Shown here: piece after piece, positions 57,304-64,000 of the stretch | Position numbering within the stretch: position 1 is the first letter of the stretch | How the letters are laid out: each line of letters opens with the position of its first letter | Assembly: GCF_035222485.1 (NCBI RefSeq) | Contig: NW_026946672.1 | Span: forward strand, 868,001-932,000 | Source of the DNA: Podospora pseudoanserina | Taxonomy: Eukaryota > Ascomycota > Sordariomycetes > Sordariales > Podosporaceae | DNA length: 64,000 nucleotides | Reading direction: 5' to 3' | Made by a program: the position numbers and the translations under genes | Notes under the pieces: model-generated | What the model was told of the DNA's origin: nothing | Databases searched by the model: none | Seen by the model: the letters and a program-made list of their open reading frames with translations, nothing else

Positions 57304-59984
57304 TTAGCCCATGTAGAGGCTAGGCTGCTGGATGTGGGAGTCGTAGTCGTACTCCTCAAGCGCAGCAAGTCTGGTTCCACGGTCGTATTGAGAGCGGCGG
57401 CGGCGCTGCTCGTCACGAAAATGCTGGCCGGCATTGGGAGTGAAGAGGCCTGGTGGCGGACAAATGGTGTCAATATCAAACTTGCATCTGATAGAATGAC
57501 TCGAACTCACCAACATGCTCAGCGTTTTCACAGCTCCTCTTCATCTTGGACTGGTTGTCCGGGCCCGGGAAAGCCTCCTCTTCACCAGCCAACTCAGGTC
57601 TGGGACCATTGAGCGTGAAGTAAAGCTGCTGATGGTCAATAAGAGCTCGAAACTCAAATGGGAGAGAAAGTCGACCGTACCTTGGGGCGATAGTGAGGGG
57701 CCTCCAGCATAACAGAGCTGTTGCGGAACTTCTGGACAAGGCAGTCCTTGCCCTGGATAGCTGCAAATTGTCAACAGCCGATCCATCTCAGAAGAGTAAT
57801 TCGAAAAGCTTACTGGCATATGAGATCTCGGCAACCTTGTCGCTCTTGAAGCAGTTCCAACGTTGGTTGCCACGGGCATTGACGAACTAGGGCACTGTCA
57901 GAAAATTTCAATATCCAGTTAATGGAGGATCACATACATCGATGATGTCGAGCGGCTACAAATTCGGTCAGTGTCAGGTTTGCCTCGGCATGGAAAAGAA
58001 AAACTTACGTCAACAAAGTTGATGAACGCATAGCCGACACTGTTATAGAACATCAGCAACTGGCTCACGCCGAAAGGAATGCTTGATGCACATACTTGCA
58101 GTCGTTGGCGAAGTCGATTCGCAAGTACATGAAGTCGTACTTGCCCCAGCTGGACTCATCCACAATCTTCTTCAACATCGCTTGGTCGACCTTGTTCGGA
58201 ATGTTTCGCAGCATAATCTATGACGTGTTAGAAAACGATACTTTCTTTTTTCAAAGAGATAGATACTGACTGTGGTGCGGACATCGATGCCATCCCGAAT
58301 CTTGTTGACATCAACATGGTTGTGATGGCCGGCGGCATTGTAGTAAGGGGACCGATTGACCCGCATGGCGTTCTGACGACGACCATCCATACGATAGGGC
58401 TGCATGCCCCTGGGACTAGCGTAGTCGCCATGGTGAAACGCTAACGGAGTGCTAGGCGGAGTATACAACGGCGCCATGACCGGCATGCCGCCAGTCATCG
58501 GGGTCATGGGACTCATGGGAGAAATGCCCTGGCTGCGTGTGGGAGTGTGGTCGAGAACGTAGCGAGCCGGCAAACTGTGCTGAATACCGTGATAGACTAC
58601 AGTGGGATACATGGCCATCTGCTGATGGGGCAATTGCATCCCACTGGCCGGCGAATGGGCAAGATGCCCAGAGGGCACAATCTGTTGATGATGAGAAGGC
58701 TTCGAGATACCCATGCTCTGAAACAGGTTGGCCATGTCCTGAACCGGGCTTCTCGGAGCGCGGGGAGCATGCACATCAAAAGGCTGGTAGGCTCCGCAGG
58801 TGGCGTCGGGGAGGGCAGAAATCAAGTTCAGGTAAACGCCCTGAGATTAGATGTTAGTCACATATAGATCGGATGAGACGAGAGAGTGTAGACTTACATT
58901 GAAAGTGCGACCATTGAGGGCCTCTGCGGCAGTAATGGCGGCATCGCAGTCACAAAATTCAACCGTGGCGTGGAAAGGAATGTCTTTCGTCCCGGATAGC
59001 TGGCGAAAGGCAAGGACCTCACCATGAGATTCCATGAGAGTGCGGACCACAGTGTTGGTGTGGAAAACGTCAAAATTCGCGCTCTCTTGAGGGAACGCGA
59101 TAGCCCGGAGCAAGCCATCCGAAACCTGCTGGTGATTCTCACCAGGATTGCGGGCCTGATATGAGGTTAGCACGTATATCCGACCAGTGGCAGAAGCTTG
59201 ACGCCATCACGTACCTGGTGAAACTCCGCCGCGGTAATATACTGGGCACGCCAGTCCTGGGAACCGAGCTGAACATTCTCGTGAATGTTGGTGGCATCGC
59301 GAATGTTGGAGAGAAACAAATAAACTCTCCCATCCTTCGCGAAGATGACGCGCTTACCCTGGCAAGGTGAACCAAACTGACTCAGTTTCTACACATATTG
59401 TTAGATATCTACGACTCATCAGGCATAGTCAGTACGGGACAAACCTCAAGATACGTTTCGACCTCTGACAAGGTTACGGAAGCCGTGGAAGAGAAGATAG
59501 TGACATAATGAGTGATCCCTAGCTCAGTGCTGAAACGGCCAGAGAGAGGGCTGGCGGCGCTGGCCAGCGATCGAAAGTTCTGCTGAGGGCCATTGGAGGG
59601 ACCCTGTTGTCCATTGAGGGAACCATGAGCGACCACTGGGACAGACAAGGGCCTGAAGGCGGAAGCGGTCGGAGAGAGCTTCTGGTCCAATGTCGACTTG
59701 GAGGGGGTCGCGTTGCTGGAAATGAACGGGTCCTTTTCGGCCACAGGAGCAACATTACCGAAGTGCTCCGTCGACTTCTGATGAAACAATGAGTGGTTGG
59801 TGGGACCGTTGAGGCTCATGCCGGTGATGCCGGCGTACAGTTTGTTCGATCTGGCCGAGCCGTCATCGGGTGAGAAGGCAGTCAAACGAGTATCGGGGGT
59901 ACCATCGTGTTTGTAGGAATCCGCCGCGCCGCTCGAAGAATGAGGGGAGGACGGATTGAACGTCCCGTCACGAGACTGTGCCAT
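57304..59984 (-). CDS. Mei2-like RNA-binding protein, 11 exons
   Basis: Exons in transcription order are 59445-59984, 59215-59388, 58898-59155, 58271-58840, 58096-58217, 58009-58039, 57938-57955, 57814-57886, 57681-57760, 57511-57625 and 57304-57449, giving 708 residues. The C-terminal RRM (PF04059, RNA recognition motif 2) starts near 514 with IMLRNIPNKVDQAMLKKIVD and continues through FMYLRIDFANDC, VGYAFINFVD, PLDIID and FVNARGNQRWNCFKSDKVAE. This is the diagnostic Mei2-type domain, which in fission yeast binds a non-coding RNA to switch on meiosis. Less conserved RRM-like segments lie near 170-320 (HYVTIFSSTASVTLSEVETY; RTLMESHGEVLAFRQL). The N-terminus is Ser/Pro-rich. Exons of 31 and 18 bases encode the RRM core. 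All junctions restore the frame. Its role in this fungus is inferred only. Confidence 0.92.
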
Positions 59985-60390
59985 TGTAACGACCTGGAAA
60001 AATCAAAGGTCGTTGTCGAGGGAGGTGAGCGAGAGATCCGATGGTCCGAAGGACACGACAAAGCAGAGGGAACTGGCGGTGGAGGTCTTGAGCCAAAACC
60101 CTTTGCAGGAAGTGTCAAAGGGAGAAGAGTTGGAGGGCAGGAAGAATTCCAAAGGCACAGAGCAGGCAGGAGACCGGTGGAGATAAAATCTCTGCAAGAG
60201 CAGTGTCAGTGGTGTCATTAGTTGGGATGAAGAAGGAACGAGTGGTCGGATCACCCTAAGGCAGAAACACAGTTATGCTTGCAGATGGAAGGAGCGGCTG
60301 GGGGAAATAACGACTCAGCCCCAGACGATAAACAATCGGCCTCAAACGATTGTTCAAGATGACTTTATCGTTTGGGATCGTAGGATTGGA

Positions 60391-60486
60391 AACTGTGTTT
60401 CGTCCTCAGCCGGAGTGACTGCAGTCACTCCGGCGGCCGAAGACGGAATCACAACACAGCTCTGGCGGCTGAAGACGAAATCACCA
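60391..60486. repeat. Palindrome with three related ~27 bp units
   Basis: A perfect 26 bp palindrome occupies 60409-60434 (half-site GCCGGAGTGACTG). The unit at 60428-60454 is repeated directly at 60460-60486 with 23 of 27 matches. A third, inverted copy with small gaps covers about 60391-60415. Three of the four mismatches between the direct copies are C/T or G/A transitions. A separate 8 bp inverted repeat (AACAATCG) lies just upstream at 60331-60354. Confidence 0.85.
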
Positions 60487-61226
60487 CCCGAATTGTGAGG
60501 GCAGGATCATCGGGAAGGACCACTTGGTGCCTGATTACGTAGTGATTCCAGGCTGAAGGCTTGAGGGTGAAAGAACCTCGGAGGGAAAGGCCGCTCTTTC
60601 AACTAGCAAAAACAAAACAGTTCAATAGGAAGGAAGTAACGATTTGCCAAAGCAACAACACGTGACTGATGCATTGACTCCATGTGTCAGGCAAATAGGG
60701 AAGTATGAAGGGGGGTTTTGAAGGATGATTGTGGAGAAGGAAGATATTGTGAAGAAGAGAAGTGAGAGAAATGGGTGTTGTGGTGAAGAAGAGTGGTGAA
60801 ATCTAAAAGATAACTTGAAGAATGTTACCGCGAAGAACGGTGTCATGAGGAAGATAATAGCGAAGAGGTAATGATGAAGAAGAGATATCGTGAACGATAT
60901 CTTGATGAAGGAAACGCTACCTGCAAAGGAAGTGTGTATCCATGCAAGGCGCAATGTTTACTTACCCTGGTCGGCGACGTGGTCGACGTCGGATAGGAGG
61001 CCGACTTTGTTGACAATGGATGGAAAGCCCAAAGATTTCAATGTAAGTTGAGGGACGACGAAGGCAGCTGAAACCTTATCCGTGGGCTCACGGATGTGTA
61101 TGCGATGTCGATACTCAAGATTGCCACCCTTGGGTTGTTGATATTGTTTTGAGGGAAGAGTCAAACCCTAGCACTGAACTCCATGTTATATACTTGAGAG
61201 ACTAGATCAACGCACGGTTCACGTAG

Positions 61227-61670
61227 ATATGCCACGTCATGGCGAGTAGATAGAGCAGTGATGATTCTTTTAGTGTCTTCTTATCGTGAAATACTTTTCG
61301 GACAAAACTGCGAAGGTCATGGGAGTATTCCGCCTGTTGTGTTTGATTATCAGTTGCTCCTGGATTCGAGAGGTTCGAGAGGATGTTTAGATGGAATATG
61401 CCATGTAATGCCGCTTAGATAGAGCAAGGTGAGATAAACAGCGCTTTTTATCGCGGAATATTTTTCGGACGAACCTGTAGAAGTTATTGGAACATTCGGG
61501 CTGCTCTCCTTGATTATCAGTTGCTCTTAGAATCAAGAAAGTACAAGGGGTTGCTCAAATGCAATATGCCACACTATGTTGGCCAGATAGATAAAATAAT
61601 CTCCATGGTGCTTTCTTATCAGAACTCATGTTTGAGCAAAACCGTCCAGTCACAAAAATATGGTGAAGGA
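61227..61670. repeat. Decayed tandem repeat, period about 168 bp
   Basis: Copy 1 (61227-61395) and copy 2 (61396-61563) both begin ATATGCCA and share long blocks such as TAGATAGAGCA, TTTTTCGGAC-like and TTGATTATCAGTTGCTC at the same spacing. A third copy starts at 61564 and is recognisable for about 90 bases. The starts are 169 and 168 bases apart. Confidence 0.8.
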
Positions 61671-62473
61671 TGAGGAGGGGGGAAGAGTCGAGAGAGTACC
61701 GGTGCCCTGAAGTTGGCTACATATTCATAGTAGGAGCCACAAAGGAAAAGTAGTCAGCACAGAAATCAAAGGAAAGAAAGGAAAGCAAAGACCTAAGAAG
61801 GCTTGGAAAGAAAGAACTGTGAAATCTTACAACAGACCATCAGGCTACCTTGTTACATTTCAGGTGCCCCTGAGGTTGGTGTGTGTGTTTACAGCTTTCA
61901 CTGGCCGGGCCACACTGTATCAACACTCGGGACCTACCAACATGGTAGCTACGCAAGCTTTACTGCGTATCTGCGATGGTGGGATGTAAAGAAGCCTGAT
62001 ACCTGCCATCCCTTTGGCTTTGGGTCTACATGGTCAAGCCTTGCCCACATCTCCCCAGGTACCTAAAGTATACTTGCAGCTATACTCTCTCCAAGATACT
62101 AGTCTCACAATGCTGGTAGATGGTAGTGTCACTAACCGGCGCGAGATAACCTTTGAGGCACTGAATGGAAAAGAACCGATTTCCGAGAATTTCGAATTTA
62201 TTCGTCTACCTGCTGACAGACAAGTGATGGTTTTCGGATAGATATGACAGGTACTTCGCAAGACCTCATCTAAGTTTGCCATGGAACAGTCGCCTTGTAG
62301 TCTAACTGAAACCGCCTATAGTCTCTTCTTTGTGATCATAGCCCCGGGAATTAGAGCTTGGACATGGCACAGTCGCATTCAAATAGGCATTCCACTGGCA
62401 GCGCTTGCTTATCATCGACATACAGTTACACAACCTAGAGTTAGCTTTACACTATTATCTAAGACTTGAAAAA

Positions 62474-62510
62474 CCGTCCGAGCCGCGCCATACTTGACTA
62501 GCTCGGACGG
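62474..62510. repeat. Inverted repeat, 10 bp arms
   Basis: The arm CCGTCCGAGC at 62474-62483 is the perfect reverse complement of 62501-62510, with a 17 base loop. It stands alone in non-coding sequence. Confidence 0.85.
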
Positions 62511-63185
62511 ACGGAAAACAGCTTTGGAATAGGATATAGATCTGTTGTGCAAAGCTCCGACAAAAATCATACCAACATCTTGTGTAGTTTGAATCAAGAA
62601 GGGCAGTGAGGTCATTTATGTTCAGTACTAGCTATGTCAAAAATGACTTTTAAGCATAATATAATGACAGAAACGTGAGAAGCTTAATATATTACATCCT
62701 AACATAATGTTGAAGAGAAAGAGGGAAGTGTAATCTTTGAATCCATCTTGGTGCCATAAAGGGGTTAATAGGGGTTGATGCTTGGCACCTAGCAACCAAG
62801 GGAGATTCGATCCATCAGGACCACGACAAAGTCGGGTCTGAAACTTGTGGTAAAAGAATATCTCTTCCCATATTCTAAGTTCATACTTAGATTTTGAGGA
62901 TGTGGCACTCCATCGGTGGTGCTATTGCGCCTGAAAAGCAATGAGTTTGGTGTTGCTCCTTCTAAGGAGTAGGCGCACGGGCCGTATCTGGAAGCAGCTC
63001 CCTGGCCAGCTGTCGCAGCACAGACCACTGGCGCCCCAACGAGGGGCACGCTGACCGAACAAAGCATGTATGTTGCTGCTGCGCAAGATGCCTTCAACGC
63101 CGTGCGTTCATGACCAGTGATCAGCGAAGACCCAGGATATCATCGAAACCGATAGCTGGAGGAGCTTGATGCTCCATCATTCAAA

Positions 63186-64000
63186 ATGCCGAGAAAAGCC
63201 CAAACGTGGGATGATTACGACTCGGCTGTAGCTCAGGTCCGTCGCTTCCAGCAATCGGGAATCGCCAGCAGCATTAGAGCACTTTCGTAGACCTGAAATA
63301 CTGACTTCTTTTATAGATCATCCTCGCGCCCTCCGACTCGGATTTCCTCGATCAACTGATACCAGTGTTGAAAGATGCGACAACGAGCAGCCGAATCGGA
63401 TCCCTCGCCCAGAGCTTGTCGCAGTATGCCGAGGACCGCGAAGGCGACATCGAGCAGATCGGGTTGACGAAGCATGAGGAGTTCCTGGGATCCGTCAATC
63501 AACTACAAAAGGTGCGCGAGGGTACTGTGGCTTTGACAGCCGAAATTTTGGACCTCAACCAGTCCATCCAGGCCAGCACCGAGAAGTTGGCCGAGCAAAA
63601 GCAGGCGCTGGTCAACACGCGCGGGGTCAGGCAGAATATCACGGATGTATCAAACGCTCTGGAGGAATCGCTCAAGATATTGCGCGCTGTCAATAATGCG
63701 CACGAACTTATCCGGAAGAAGGAATATCATCGTGCCCTCAAGTCGTTGGAGGACCTGCAGAACGAACACTTGATCCCCACCATCCAGAACAAGTATGCGA
63801 CGCAGTACAAGCTTGCCGACATGATTCAACGGTCTATCCCGGCATCTCAAAAGACGATTTCCGAGTCCGTCATGGCAGATTTGAACAAGTGGTTTCTGGA
63901 GGTTCGAGAAAAGTCCCAACTTCTTGGCGAGATTGCCTTCTTCGCGACACAGCAGCGACGGGAGAGGCAAAAGAAGCGCGCCGAAGTCAATGAATATCTG
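63186..64000 (+). CDS. SEC15: Exocyst subunit Sec15, 5' part (runs off the window)
   Basis: Exons 63186-63236 and 63317 onward give the first 245 residues; the frame is open at the window end. Sec15 is the exocyst subunit that binds the Rab GTPase Sec4 on secretory vesicles and helps tether them to the growing tip. The sequence starts MPRKAQTWDDYDSAVAQ. After the intron it continues with the family's N-terminal helices (LIPVLKDATTSSRIGSLAQS, SVNQLQKVREGTVALTAEIL, LEESLKILRAVNNAHELIRK, YHRALKSLEDLQNEHL). The intron donor is GTCCGT, weaker than usual, but the acceptor TTTTATAG and the in-phase join support it. The position of the RALKSLEDLQ helix agrees with Sec15 of other fungi. Confidence 0.88.

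Larger units (their letters stand above)
59985..63185. other. 3.2 kb repeat-bearing intergenic region Mei2-like / SEC15
   Basis: Two genes are transcribed away from this region. It contains a fold-back/direct repeat cluster (60391-60486), a purine-rich tract on the plus strand (about 60690-60930), two copies and a remnant of a ~168 bp repeat (from 61227) and a hairpin (62474-62510). Short plus-strand frames at 61803-62241 look protein-like in places but match nothing I know. Confidence 0.5.

Noticed and set aside
62780-62830. tRNA-like T-loop (GATTCGATCC)
   Set aside because: No matching acceptor or anticodon stem could be drawn around it.

Overview
This window is nuclear DNA of a filamentous ascomycete, most likely a sordariomycete near the Sordariales. 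The evidence is dense genes on both strands, many 49-75 base introns with GT...CTNAC...AG signals, a class II cellobiose dehydrogenase carrying a cellulose-binding module, a histone H4 gene with an intron three codons after the start, and housekeeping proteins with long low-complexity extensions typical of these fungi. The placement is an inference; no sequence search was possible. I saw no rRNA, no convincing tRNA, no CRISPR and no intact transposon.

Layout. 0-12 kb: secreted cellobiose dehydrogenase (+), an unrecognised coiled-coil protein (-), a prolyl-4-hydroxylase-type dioxygenase (+) and a Zn2Cys6 transcription factor (+). 12-19 kb: cytochrome b5 reductase CBR1 (-) divergent from a GIG1/DUF3605 protein (+), SND2 (-), and APC3/CDC27 (+). 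20-27 kb is compact housekeeping: histone H4 (+), TRS20 (-) divergent from mitochondrial ribosomal protein mL60 (+), cap-binding CBC2 (-) divergent from nucleoporin NUP82 (+). 28-42 kb: an unrecognised proline/RS-rich protein (+), a 3.5 kb gene-free stretch, PI 4-kinase PIK1 (-) and a methionine-permease-type transporter (-). 42-53 kb, all on the minus strand: an unrecognised six-exon 803-residue protein, the NC2-alpha/BUR6 repressor subunit, an alpha/beta hydrolase and xylulokinase. 53-64 kb: the SUN-like ER protein SLP1 (+), a Mei2-like RNA-binding protein with 11 exons (-), a 3.2 kb intergenic region rich in repeats, and the 5' part of exocyst subunit SEC15 (+), which runs off the window.

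Most genes are unrelated housekeeping functions with no operon-like logic. Links worth keeping in mind are plant-biomass use (cellobiose dehydrogenase, xylulokinase, a C6 regulator), secretion and ER biology (SND2, SLP1, TRS20, PIK1, SEC15), and RNA biology (CBC2, NUP82, Mei2-like). The most unusual observations concern splicing and repeats: a predicted 3-base exon in the transporter, adjacent 31- and 18-base exons in the Mei2-like gene, a GC-AG intron in CBC2, three shortened G-runs that break the reading frame of xylulokinase, a fold-back/direct repeat cluster and a decayed ~168 bp tandem repeat upstream of the Mei2-like gene, and a GATA-motif array between xylulokinase and SLP1. I did not find a clearly new biological system.
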